A DNA stretch of 64,000 nucleotides from Spinacia oleracea (taxonomy: Eukaryota; Streptophyta; Magnoliopsida; Caryophyllales; Amaranthaceae): NCBI RefSeq assembly GCF_020520425.1, contig NC_079492.1, forward strand, positions 66,517,671 to 66,581,670, in the 5' to 3' direction. The stretch's first letter is position 1. Each line of letters begins with the position of its first letter. Shown piece by piece: positions 11,534-23,500 of the stretch. A model generated the notes under the pieces. The model saw only the letters and a list, made by a program, of their open reading frames with translations. It was not told where the DNA came from and made no database searches. Position numbers and translations under genes: made by a program.

Positions 11534-14500
11534 ATGTCATGGGGGGTGAATAGGGGCACTAAACAAAAAGATGTGAAAGCCTTTTTGAACTCTAACAAGT
11601 GCAGCCTGGTTTGCCTTCTTGAAACCAAGGTCAAAGCCAAGAATTTGGGGGCTTTGTACCTTAATTTGCTTGCTGGTTGGGCATTCACTTCCAATAGCAT
11701 GTGTCACCCTGTGGGTAGGATCATTCTTTCCTGGAATCCATCTGAATTTCAGGTGAATCCTTACTTTTGTTCTAGTCAGTTAATTCACTGTGACATCAAT
11801 ACCAAAAATGGTACTACCTTTGCCTATTCTTTTATATATGCTCACAACTCTCAGCATGAGAGAGTTTCTCTATGGAAAGATCTTTGTACTCTTGCTGGAA
11901 ACATCAATGGTGCTTGGATCATGATGGGGGACTTTAACTGTGTGCTTAATACAGATGAAAGGGTAGGTAGTGCAGTTAGATTGAATGAGATTCAAGATTT
12001 CCAGAATTGTGTCAACTGTTGTGGAACGGAGGATGCAAAGTTGAATGGTAATTTCTTTACTTGGAACAATAAACAGCAGGGCAGTAGGAGGGTTTTCTCA
12101 AAACTGGATAGAGTCATGATTAATCATGACTGGTGCACTCAGTTTCCAAACACTGAGGTATGTTTTAAAAATGAGGGTTATTTTGATCATTGTCCTGGCA
12201 TCATTTCTGTGTATCCTCACCTTGATGTGGGGAAAAAACCTTTCAAGTTCTTTCCTATGTGGCAAGCAGCACCACAGTATAATGAAATTATAAAGCTAGC
12301 ATGGAACAAGAATATTCTTGGTACCCCTATGTACCAAGTGGTACAGAAATTGAAAAATGTGAAAATTGCTTTGAAAAAACTGAATAAGGAGGGGTTTGGA
12401 GATATTGAAGCTTTGGAGGCTAAAACTGCTCATGCCTTGCAATTGCTCCAAGATGAGTTGCATCTTAACCCTGCTGATAATGTGATAGCTGACAAAGAAA
12501 AACAGGCTCAACATGATTATATGGTGGCTCATAAAGCCATGATTAGCTTTCTTGCTCACAAAGCTAAAGATAGGTGGGTTAAAGAAGGGGATGAGAACAC
12601 TGCAATGTTCCACAAATAAATTAGAAGAAGATAGATGCAGAACACTATCCTGTCAATCAAAGACATGAATGGTAAATGGACTATTGATCCAGGGCAAGTT
12701 CCAGTTGTGTTTTTGGATTACTATAAATGGCTTCTGGGAACTAAAGGTGGTGATAGAACTCCAGTCAAGCAGTCAGTAGTGAATAAAGGGCCTTTGGTAT
12801 CTGAAGATATGGCTTGTATGCTGTCTAATAGCTTTTCTAAAGAAGAGATTAAGGTCGCTATGTGGGACATTGATGGTAGCAAAGCTCCTGACCCTGATGG
12901 GTTTGGAAGTTCTTTCTTCAAGGGTGCTTGGGAGGAAGTAGGTGAGGATGTGTGTAAAGTTGTGCTGGATTTCTTGAATACTGGAAAGTTGTTGAAAGAA
13001 ATTAATGCTACAAGTATCACTCTCATTCCTAAGGGGAAATGTCCAGATAGTGTGCAAGAATACAGACCAATATATTGCTGTAATGTGGTGTACAAATGCA
13101 TCTCCAAGGTTCTCTGTAACAGATTGAGAATTTTTCTACCTGAGGTGATTTCCCAGAACCAAGGTGCTTTTGTTCATAGCAGGTTTATAGCTCATAACAT
13201 CATGGTATGTCAAGATCTGGTGAAAGGTTATGAAAGGAAAAACAACTCTGCAGGGTGTCTTATTAAACTTGATTTACAGAAAGCTTATGATTCTGTTGAT
13301 TGGGATTTTATAGAAGAAATGATGGTGGCTCTTAATTTCCCTATTCATTTCACCAAGTTGTTCATGCAATGTGTGAGATCTCCTAAATTTTCTTTATCTA
13401 TTAATGGTTCCTTACATGGTTTTTTTGAGGGAAAAGGGGGGCTCAGACAGGGTGATCCACTGTCTCCTCTACTTTTTGTGTTGTGCATTGAATACCTTTC
13501 TAGAACTCTGGTGATGGTTGGTGAGAAAAAGGAGTTCAAATTTCACCCAAAGTGTGCAGATGTCAAACTTAATCATTTATGTTTTGCAGATGACATAATA
13601 TTGTGTTGCAAAGGAGAATTTACATCTGTTCACTTGTTGATGCAAGGGTTTTAGCTTTTCTCTATGTCCACTGGTTTGAAAGCAAGCCCCTCCAAAACCT
13701 CAGTGTATGGTTTTGGTATGGATGATCACACAATGCAGAGAATACTGGAGATGACTGGTTTTGCCAGAGGTGTTTTTCCATTTAGATATCTTGGCATACC
13801 AATATGTTCTAAGAAGATAAGTGTGGCTGATTGTGAAAAAATTGTTGAGAGAATGTGTTCTAGAATCCAAAGCTGGAGCCATAAAAACCTCTCATTTGCT
13901 AGCAGATTAACCCTGGTCCAGTTTGTGCTGATGACTATTCAGACTTATTGGGCTCAAATCATGATTCTCCCAAAGTGCATCTTGAAAAATGTCAATAGTA
14001 TATGTAGATATTTCCTCTGGAATGGTGTTGCAGAACATGTGGGGCCTGGGAAAGTTGCTTGGAAGCAGTTGTGTAGTTCAAAAAAAGAAGGGGGTTTGGG
14101 GCTTATTAATTTACATGTGTGGAATACAGCTGCTATGGGCAAGCATGTATGGACGGTAGCCTCAAGAAAGGAGAATGTGTGGGTTAGATGGGTAGAGTCA
14201 GTGTATCTCAAAGGAGGGAATTGGTGGAATTACTCTCCTAAGATTACTGATAGCTGGTACTGGAAGTCCATATGTCAAGTGAAAGAAATGATGAAGCTGC
14301 ATTTGTCTGAAGTTCAGTTGTGCTCATTGTCTAAATATTCAATTAAGTTGGCTTACAGTCAGCTTGTTTCTCCTAGTGGTAACAAGATGTATTGGGCTAA
14401 TGCTATTTGGTGTAGACTAGCTCAGCCTAAACACAGATTCATCTCATGGCTAGCAGTTTTAGAGAGACTGAGTACCAAGGATAGATTGAAGCTGTTTGGG

Positions 14501-14896
14501 GTCTCAGTGGATGATATATGTCTTCTGTGTGGTGTTGAAGTGGAAAATCACAGTCACCTGTTTTTTGTTTGTCAGTATAGCTCAAGATGTTGGAAGCAGA
14601 TTGCTGATTTCCTGCAAATCAATACAAGTATCAGAAGCTTGCCTCAACTGATTAAATGGATTCATAGGAGAAAGTTCACTAAGTTCAGGAAAGGGGTGTT
14701 ATTCACCTTTGCCTAGTGCTTAGTGTACCATATTTGGAAAGAAAGAAACAATGCACTGTGGAATAATCAGATTAGATGTATTGATAATATTTGTAGCCTA
14801 GTCAAGCACACTGCTAGCAGCAGGGTTCATTCAGTTTTACCTCGAGCAATTAGCTCAAGGGATCACAGTTGGTTCATCACCCTCTTAGAAGGGTAG
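11534..14896 (+). pseudogene. LINE ORF2: endonuclease / reverse transcriptase, four nonsense codons
   Basis: One continuous frame runs from 11534 to the final stop near 14896, broken only by in-frame stops at 12617, about 12632, 13652 and 14714; no frameshift is needed. Order: apurinic-type endonuclease (11534 to about 12220; LLETKV, GDFNCVL, then FDHCPG where SDHxP is usual); reverse transcriptase (about 13000-13640; LDLQKAYDSVDW at about 13268, GLRQGDPLSPLLF at about 13438, catalytic FADD at about 13586); and a C-terminal zf-RVT region (WCRLAQPKHRFISWLA; CLLCGVEVENHSHLFFVC). No RNase H domain follows, as in many plant L1s. The enzyme would nick genomic DNA and copy its own RNA at the nick; this copy cannot make it. 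The pattern suggests point-mutation decay rather than rearrangement. Confidence 0.9.
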
Positions 14897-17094
14897 TTTT
14901 GTTTGCCTTAGTGCCTGTTTTTTGGCTGTTTCGGTGGAGCTTGTTCCACTTAACTCCTTGATTTGTAAATGTTGTGCATAATATATACAATACTTGCTTA
15001 TCAAAAAAAAAGTATTTTAGTTTCATAAAATATACATGAATCTTATAAATGTATAAGAAGTTTAGTGGGAGTACGTAAAACTTAATTGGTCCTATGTGTA
15101 CTACACATATCTCTCTATTGTGAAAGAACACTCAAATTCTAATGACTTAGATTTGAAATTATTCATCAATGATGGACCAAGGAGAAACTTAGTACATATT
15201 GGGTATTAAAATCTATACTCAAAAGATCTTAGAATATTGTTTTGGATTAAGTAATGGAATTTACTAAATCAAACATGAAAGACTCCGGTGGGGATATTCG
15301 ACCCATGTGAATAAATCTAAGTAATGAATGTTTGAACTATGTATAAGCATTTACTAAGTTAAACATCAAAGAATCTAATGAGATTCTTCACCTATATTAT
15401 ATGCCAAAGAATTTAGCTGGATTTAGTGTCTACTGAAATTGGATAGCTAAAGTTACATGAATAGAATTCAATTGGGAATTATTCTGCAAAAGAATTTATC
15501 ATGTATGATATAATATAAGGATTGCCAAAAATATATCGTATGGCTCTAGGCATGACAAACATATACCAATCTTTATTGTTCTAAGTAAAGATCAACTAGA
15601 TTGAGATCAAGAAAAACTTATGGTACTTGAAAAGGTACATAGGAATAGTTCTTGATTCAAGGAAATAAATATATGCTGTATATCAATGCTACACGCATAA
15701 ACACTGGCAAATGATCAAGCAAGATCCCTTTGGAGTTAACCATTGGAAAGGACGACCTACAACGCATCGTGTTTTGAAATGGCAACATGGATTGAAGACT
15801 ATGAGTTATTATGTGGGAAATTAAATATTAATTTCTATGTTCTAAGTTACAGCTGGAAAGTATTCCGCATATCCGTGAACTGCTTGGATAAGCCAATCCA
15901 AACAAAGCGTCACTAGCAACCTATACAGTTGAAGTACAGTACTTATTGCCTAATGAGCAATGAAACTGAGTTGTTTACGTTAAGAGTTCTTCACTGAACT
16001 TGGGTAGATCACATGTCTGCTGACTTGATGGTTCTTCATTGCAAAATGCGTAGAACCACTATTGAATACTAGATCACATAATAAACAAACTCAAAAGATC
16101 TTATCATCCTATCTCGAAAGACATTCGATGAAAAAGGATATTAAGATTGGAAAAGCATGATTACTAAACCTATGCAACAAGTGAAATACAACACTCACAT
16201 TGTGGCACTGGAAGTCAAACATAGCTTTGAATTCCATTAATTGTTTTAAAAATGGGTTAGAGGCCCATGGTTGTAAAACATTGGGGTTGAACATTTATCA
16301 TATATAAAAATGTATTTTCATATTCCATTTAATCTTGATCTAGTATTAAATGATGAGTCCTTTCAATTTGACGATATATTCAAGATAGACTGTCTGGACC
16401 AGTCATGTGACTAAGAAAGGTCTATCAAGTGAACTTGAATGTCAAAAGTTGAAAATGGTCCCTGATCGGAAGTTTTCTATAAAGGTGGACGCATAGAAAA
16501 CGCTAGACGACTAGAATGCAAGATGACTATTAGTTCTGTTTCTTGAACTATGTGGACATGGCAATTTCACAATCATTTGCATAGATACTTACTTGAGAAG
16601 ATTAGTATTGGACAGACCTATGAAACTTTACTATAAGAGATGAAAATCTGTCATAAGTAAATTAAATTACATTATTAGACACTAATCCTCAATACCTGAG
16701 TGATTTGAGATTACTTGTTTGAGAACTGGTTACTTTGACGTTGTCAAGCGTCACACTGTAAAAGGAGACTATAACGGCAACGCTCAGGTAATCACCTATC
16801 AAACGAAGTCTAACCTCAAGATCACAAGATTGGGATTGTCCTCCCTTAAATCGGGATAAGATGCTGAAAGTTGTACAAGGCCACTCGGAGAGCTAGAAAC
16901 TGAAAAAATGCATGGCCGTGCTCAGATGAATCATAGGCTATGATTATCTGTTTAATTGATCAGTTGAACTCTGAAACCGAGAAATACCTCTGGACATAAT
17001 AAGGATGACTACTCTTACCTTATGTTCACGAGCAGGCATCAAGCGACAAAGGAATTAGGAAATGCACACTTGTCCCTAAGGACAAGTGGGAGAC

Positions 17095-18518
17095 TGAAGG
17101 AAATAATTCCCTTAGTCCAAGTATGCATTCAATTCTAAGTCTAATAAATGTGGTTCAGTATTAATTAACAAGTTAATAAATTCAGTGAGATCAAGTGATA
17201 TAAATGCCTAGTTAGAGGCCGCTTCAGTTCAAGTGGAATTAATAATATTAATCCACAACTTACTCTTGACTGAACCCGTAGGGTCACACAAATAGTACGT
17301 GAACGGATCAAGTATTTAAGTGAATATATTATTCATTAAGTACTCCATTTATAAACATTCGGAAACGAAGGATCTCGGTTCCAGTGGGAGCTGAAATCGT
17401 CAAAAGGCAAAGTAAAGAATATTTCGGAAATGAAGATGTTGCCGGAAACGGAAATATGGTTCATGATGGAAATATAAATATTATCCAAGTCGTAGATTTT
17501 TCCGGAAACGGAAACATGGTTCGTATCGGAAAATATTATCGGAAATTGAAATATTGCCGGAATCGGAAATATTACCGGAATCGAAAATATTGTCGGAATA
17601 GGAAATTATTACCGGAATCAGAAATATTAACGGAAACGTAAATATTGTTCGAAACGGAAATAAATTCCGGAATCGGAAAACGAATCGGAAGCTCGACGAG
17701 CGACAAGCTGGCAAGCGAGCCGGCTCATCACTCAACGAACAAAGGCCGCACGCACATCGCAAGGAACAAGGCCCAACGCCGACGCCGAGCACAATGCCCA
17801 GGGCCTAGCAATGGTGCTGGCGTGTTGTGCGACGGGCCACGAACAAGCAGCAAGCAATGGGCCGAAGGCTAGCAGCGAGCCTCGCTTGGGCCAAGCCAAG
17901 GAGCGCGCCAACATGGGCCTGCAAGGCTGCGTTGGTGGGGAGTTCCTTGTGCACTAAGGCTTGTGCGATTTCTTCTGTGCCAAGTAACTTGGTCCTTAAG
18001 AAATCAGTTTTCCTATTTCTACTAAAATTAGATATTTGGATAGAATTTAAACACTTAGTGTTTAATTAATCCTAGAATTCTAATGCTACTAATTAACTAG
18101 AGTCCTAATAGGATTTAATTGAATCCTAGTAGAATACTAATTTCTTATTTCCTACTCTATAAATATGTGATTAGCATTCACAATTCATATACAACTCATA
18201 ACATATACTTCACATAGATTGTGTTCAAGGGAGAACATAATTCATATCCTAACCCGAGTGCATAAAACCTTAGTGAATATCCTAGTTATTGGTTGAACCT
18301 AAGGCGGATCCGAACGTGCTGTGAACTATCAATGAAGGGGCGACACTTGGAGCTCTAAAGACTTGTTCTTGGTCGGTTCGAGAGCAGCTAGGCAAGGCAC
18401 GCATCACATTGTATGTATCCTAAATTATGCTAATTGACAATGTGGAAATGAATTTGGATTCCTGGATTTATGGTTTTTCCGAATGAATTATATTGTTTAT
18501 ATTGTTCATAACCTAACA
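17095..18518 (+). repeat. LTR of decayed copia-derived element, copy 1
   Basis: Begins TGAAGGAAATAATTCCC and ends CATAACCTAACA; the inverted copy at 58680-60068 begins TGTTAGGTTATG and ends TTCCTTCA. Length is 1,424 bp. It contains a degenerate minisatellite (17400-17690) and a GC-rich stretch (17690-17940). Reading frames at 17384-18069 are translations of these repeats, not genes. Confidence 0.9.
17400..17690. repeat. LTR-embedded minisatellite, CCGGAAACGGAAATATT-type units
   Basis: About a dozen degenerate units of GGAA(A/T)C(G)GAAATATT(G/A)(T)CC. The inverted copy lies at about 59430-59760 in the other LTR, so the array is an inherited part of this LTR family. Confidence 0.85.
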
Positions 18519-19203
18519 TGAAAATCTGTCTAACAATCCAAGATTCTTTTGTGTGTGTAAAGAGAGTCACTGAGGGCAAGGCGACAAATAATGTAGACGA
18601 GATTCAATCTCAGGTCTTGGGTACCATCTCCTCAAGTCTTTACCAACTAAGCTAGTTGACAATCCAAGATTCTTGCGTAGGAGCATTCATTTGGGTAATT
18701 ACCTACCTTTTCTTCCCTGTTCCCAAAAAATGATATCATCGGTTTAGAAATACTGGTTCATTAATAATCATGTTTTATACATGACATTTTATGTTTACCT
18801 CCTTTTTTCATAGTAAGTTCAAAAGGTCTTACCAAAATAAGTTGGTGGAATTGGTGGGAACTCATCTTGTGACTTGGAGGTCATAGGGTTGGGCCCCATC
18901 AACTATGAAATGCTTGGTAATGGCTCAAGCAAAGACCAGTGTAGCTGGACTGGTTAACCTGTGATAGATGTTGGTTTAGTAAAGTCAATCTTCTTACCTA
19001 ATAAAAGAAAAAAAAAGTTCAGAACGTCTTGCACGCACAATTTATTGTACACCAAGTTTTTTGTAACTTTTAATATGTTTTTTTTTAATGACAAATATTG
19101 ATTGATAAACATTTTAAAGGGTTAACTAGTTACATCTTTTTTTACTGATGATTTTGAATGAATATTTTTTATTAAAATTAATAAAAATTATCACTAAATA
19201 ATA
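18519..19203. other. Intergenic with a SINE-like stretch
   Basis: 18836-19018 contains a tRNA-like start (AAGTTGGTGGAATTGGTGGGA), a B-box-like GGTCATAGGGTTGGG and ends TAATAAAAGAAAAAAAAAG, which fits a plant SINE. I found no clear target duplication. A partial inverted tRNA-like segment with CAAGTCTTTACCAACTAAGC lies near 18634. The rest has no feature I recognise. Confidence 0.4.
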
Positions 19204-19458
19204 TACTTCCTCCTTTCCTAAAATATCGCACAATGGTTGAATTTTACTCCTCTAACACATTACTTAGGCTGAATATCTCAAATCGTGTTCAGTTAAAAAT
19301 TATAAAAATTAATATTTAGAAATATATATTGATATGAATCTAACATGACCCCACATGACTACAATTTTATTACGTACGAATCACACAAAATGACCAAAAT
19401 CGTAGCGTGAATAGTGTGAAAAATAAAATGGTGCAATATTTCCGGAATAGAGGAAGTA
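19204..19458. mobile_element. Stowaway-like MITE
   Basis: Ends are CTTCCTCCTTTCC and its imperfect complement GGAATAGAGGAAG, flanked on both sides by TA. The internal TCGCACAATGG / GGTGCAATATT pairing extends the inverted repeat. About 250 bp with no coding capacity, as expected for a Tc1/mariner-derived MITE. Confidence 0.75.
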
Positions 19459-19822
19459 TAACTTTTACCTATATTCGGGGTAACATAATTCTTGTACACC
19501 ACTTGTAACTAAAAAAATGTATAGTAAGTTTATATTTACCTCCTTTTCCTGCGTTGTAGTTTATTAGAAAAAAAAAAGTTGTTTTCAAGTAATCTATACT
19601 AATATTTTAAAACACAATGTTTGCATAAAGTGATGTCACCTGTCATCTCTTTTACACTATCGCCGTTCCTTAATGCTTTTTACGCTTACTATGTGCACAA
19701 ACTCCAATGCTATATTTCAACAAGGCAATTACAACAATCAAGGGCCGACAATGAAAGACCCAACTATCTTTTCGTCTCTTCGGTCTATAAGTTTAATTTG
19801 TATTGTAATGTGTGTAATTGTC

Positions 19823-20484
19823 TGTTGCAAGTCCTTGTTGAAAGTGCAAAAGAAAAAGAGTGGAAAAGTGAGAAAGTGAAAAATCTCATATTGATAAAAC
19901 CCAACCTTAGTCTTTGTTTATAATTGGGTACTTGAGTGCAATACTTGTTTAAGAAAGTATGAGAGTGGTATGGGTAGACACATAACACAAACGCCGGCTA
20001 ATCAGGTCGGGCTCGGGCCGTGGGCCTTAGGAATGCGGTTCGCAGGCGTGGGGTGGGTTTTGTGAGCCCGTATATTCTTTTTGGTCAGAAACGGGTTGAT
20101 CAATTATTGTTGTAAGGGTCAGAAGAATCAATCAACCCCACTTAATGTTGTAACTGCTCCACTACTTCCGTTTTTATTACTTTCAGTTCCCATATATATT
20201 CTATAATTCCATTCTCAGAAACACAATACACAAAACAATGTTAAATCATTCTCTCTCTAAAATTATCTTCTGTTCTGGGCAAATATTCTGGTCTCCAATC
20301 GAGGTTTGTGAGTGCACACAACCCTTGGTGTCGTGTTAACCCTGGAGGGAAACCGCAAGCGTTCTACTGCACCGGGGTAGCGCATAATTGTCTTTTTAGA
20401 GAAGTGGTTCTGCCACGGCGTTACAAGTTGTTCGGTTCGTATTTTGTAACACCCAGATAAGTCCTTCTAATTTTATTGCTAACA
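19823..20484 (+). repeat. 5' LTR of the copia element
   Basis: 662 bp, TG..CA ends. It differs from the 3' LTR by scattered substitutions and small indels, so the element is not very recent. It carries the GTCGGGCTCGGGCCGTGGGCC block and a TATATATTC region shared with the 3' LTR. Reading frames at 19621-19988 overlap the LTR edge and are not genes. Confidence 0.9.
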
Positions 20485-20532
20485 ATCTAAAAGACAATTG
20501 TGGCTTTCAATTCAAAATTCCCGATTCCTGAT

Positions 20533-23500
20533 ATGTCTAAGTTAGAACCTCTTGATGGAAAGAATTATAAACATTGGGTTGTTAGGATGCGATTTTATTT
20601 AGAACAAATTGATCTTGTGTATGTTATTGCTGATGTTGTGAAACCTAATGATGAATCTGAAATGATTTTCAGTTGAAGTTTTCTAAGGATGATAGAACAT
20701 GTACGGGCATGTTGCTGCATCATATGTCGGATGCATTGCTTGATATTTATATGGGTTATAATCATGCTAGGGATATTTGGGATGCATTAGATAAGAAGTA
20801 TGGAACTATTGATGGTGGTACTAAGCGTTACTGTGTTAGTAAGTGGTTAGGTTTTCAAGTTGAGGATGATAAACCTATGGCAGATGATGGTCTGTGTAGT
20901 TGTGATATCACTCTTGCTATTGTTTTGATTGAGAAACTGCCACCCTCATGGAAGGATTTTAGAAATCATTTAATGCATAAGAAGAAAGACCTTACCTTAG
21001 AGGAGCTTGTAGGTCACCTGAAAATTGAGGTGGAGAACTGCATTAAGGATAAGGGTCAATCTGTGTTTTCTGGTTCTGCTAAAGCTAATTTTGTTTAACC
21101 TAAGGGCAATTTCAGTTCTGATAGGTTTAAGGGGAAGGGAAGTTTGTTCAAGCCTCAAGGGAAAATTCAGAAGTATAAGTTTAAAGGAAACTGTTTTGAA
21201 TGTGGGAAGGCTGGTCACAAATCCAGGGATTGTAGGGTCAAGAAGAAGCCGAATCAGAATCCATCCCACCTTACTGAAGTTGTTGCTGATCCTAACAATT
21301 TTGTTGCTGTTGTTTCAGAAGCTAACCTGACAGGTGATGTTGCTGAATGTATCGTTGATACAGGAGCAACCAGACACATTTGCACCAACAAAGACATATT
21401 CACTGCCTATGAGAAGATTGATGGTGATAATTTCTTCATGGGTAACTCTGCTTCGACAATTGTCCAAGGCAAAGGGAAGATCGTTCTCACTCTCACCTCT
21501 GGAAAAAAATTCTACTTTAACCAATGTTTTGCATGTTCCATAAATGCGTAGGAACCTGATTTATGGTAGCTTAATATATAATGAAGGCTGGTTTGAAGCT
21601 TTCTTTTGATTCTGATAGGCTAGTTATTACTCACAATGGGGAATTTGTGAGAAAGGGCTTTTCTAATGGGGGGATGTTTACTCTTGATGTTTCAATTGAA
21701 ATTATGAATAAGAAAGCTAGCAATTCTTCTGCTTGTATTGCTGAATCTATCGATTTGTGGCATGCAAGATTGGACTATGTTAATATTGCTTCAATCAAAA
21801 GACTTAAACACTTAAATCTGATTCCAAGTTTTTCTAAAACTGGCTTTTCAAAATGTGAAGTATGTGTTGAAGAAAAATGATCAAAGAAACCATTTAAATC
21901 AATAGACAGACATATGGAAGTAATAGAACTTGTTCATAGTGACTTGGGGTATTTTGAAAATTATGAGAGCAGGGGCGGTAAAAGATATCACATTACTTTT
22001 GTTGATGACTGCTCTCGATTTACCATGGTTTATCTTCTCATGTCAAAGAATGAGGCTCAGGAAATGTTTCTCAAATACAAGGCTGAAGTTGAAAATCAAC
22101 TAGACAGTAACATCAAGAGACTTAGAAATGATCGGGGTGGTGAGTATGACCCTAACACTCTTAAGAAATTTTGTGAACAGAATGGCATAGTTCACGAAAC
22201 AAAGGCTCCTTACACACCCGAACAAAACGGGATTGCTGAAAGGAAAATTTAAACTTTTAAAATATGATGAATTCAATGCTTATTAGTTCTGGGCTTCCTG
22301 ATAATATGTGGGGGGGGGGGGGTATTCTTTCTACTTGTCATGTTTTGAACAGGGTGCCTCACAAGAAGCTGGACAAGACCTCATATGAGCTATGGAAAGA
22401 TCGAGCACCAAGCCTAAAATACTTGAAAGTGTGGGGGTGCTTAGCAAAAGTTGGCATACCCAGCTTCAAAAGGGATAAGATTGGTCTCAAAACTATTGAT
22501 TCTATCTTTATTGGTTATGCTTATCAAAGTGTTGCTTATCGTTTTATTGTTAAGGGTGATAACAACTCTTATGCAGGTGGTAACATTATTGAAGCAAGAG
22601 ATACTGAGTTTTTTTAAAATACTTTTCCTTTAAAAATCTCTTGCATTAGTAATGATGTACTATCTTCTATCACTTTTAATGCTTTGCCCATTGCTCCTTC
22701 CTCCACTAATAATAATGATTCTGATTTAGAGCCAAGGAGAAGAAAAAGGGAAAGAAAGGAAACAAGTTATGGTGATGATTTCATTATTGCTTTTCTAACT
22801 GAACCTTTCTTGATTAATGATGATTTTGTGTATGTCTTTATTTTAGAAGATGACCCTAGAACCTACGAAGAGGTAATGAGGTCAGTTGATGCAATTTTCT
22901 GGAAAGAGGCTATTGATAGCGAACTTCAGTCAATCCTAAGTAACAATACTTAATTGGGAATTGGTTGATCTGCCTAGAGGTTGTAAGCCCATTACTCGTA
23001 AATGGATCTTTAGGGAAAAAATTGAAATCTTGTGGATCCATTGACAAGTATAAGGCCAGGGTTGTGGTAAGGGGTTTTACCCAAAAACATGGCATTGATT
23101 ATTTTGATACATATTCTCCTGTAACTAAAATTGCAACCATTAGAACCTTAATTGCTCTTGCTTGCATTCATGATCTTGTTGTGCATCAAATGGATGTAAA
23201 AACTGCATTTTTGAATGGTGATTTGGATGAAGAGATTTATATGGTTCAACTTGAAGGTTTTGTTATCCCAGGTCAAGAGAAGAACGTTTGTAAACTAGTT
23301 AAGTCATTGTATGGGCTTAAGCAAGCTCCTAAGCAATGACATGACAAGTTTGACAAGACAATGACTGGTAATGGCTATCATGTAAATGAAGGTGAATCTT
23401 GCGTTTATTCTAAACATGATTTATTTGGTTGTGTGATTATTTGTCTTTATGTGGATGATATGCTAATTTTTGGTACTGATTTGGATCGAGTGAATGAAAC

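Larger units (their letters stand above)
10744..15011 (+). mobile_element. L1-type LINE, 5'-truncated
   Basis: The order is ORF1 remnant (gag-like with zinc knuckle), ORF2 (endonuclease, reverse transcriptase, zf-RVT), a ~100-base 3' UTR ending ACAATACTTGCTTATC and a run of nine A at the 3' end, a typical plant L1 layout. The 5' end lies within the ORF1 N-terminal domain, so the copy is truncated. The sequence after the A-run (15012 on) is copia-derived, but the sequence before 10744 is not, so the two flanks do not match as a clean insertion would. Confidence 0.9.
15012..18518 (+). mobile_element. Decayed copia-derived LTR element, copy 1 (3' interior plus 3' LTR)
   Basis: 15012-17094 is interior and 17095-18518 is the LTR. 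The same sequence recurs in inverted orientation from 58680 onward (15012 matches near 62120, the LTR matches 58680-60068). A polypurine tract (ACAAGTGGGAGAC) sits just before the LTR start TGAAGG. The interior carries no open frame of use. Its copia origin is inferred from copy 2, where relics of reverse transcriptase remain. The left end is cut by the LINE at 15011, and the rest of the interior is not found to the left of the LINE. Confidence 0.8.

Noticed and set aside
12296-13539. Minus-strand frames of 60-130 codons opposite LINE ORF2
   Set aside because: They are antisense shadows of a clearly recognised reverse transcriptase frame.
17384-17872. Frames rich in Arg, Asn and Tyr in the LTR
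   Set aside because: They translate the LTR-embedded GGAAATATT minisatellite and the GC-rich LTR block; the inverted LTR copy gives similar frames.
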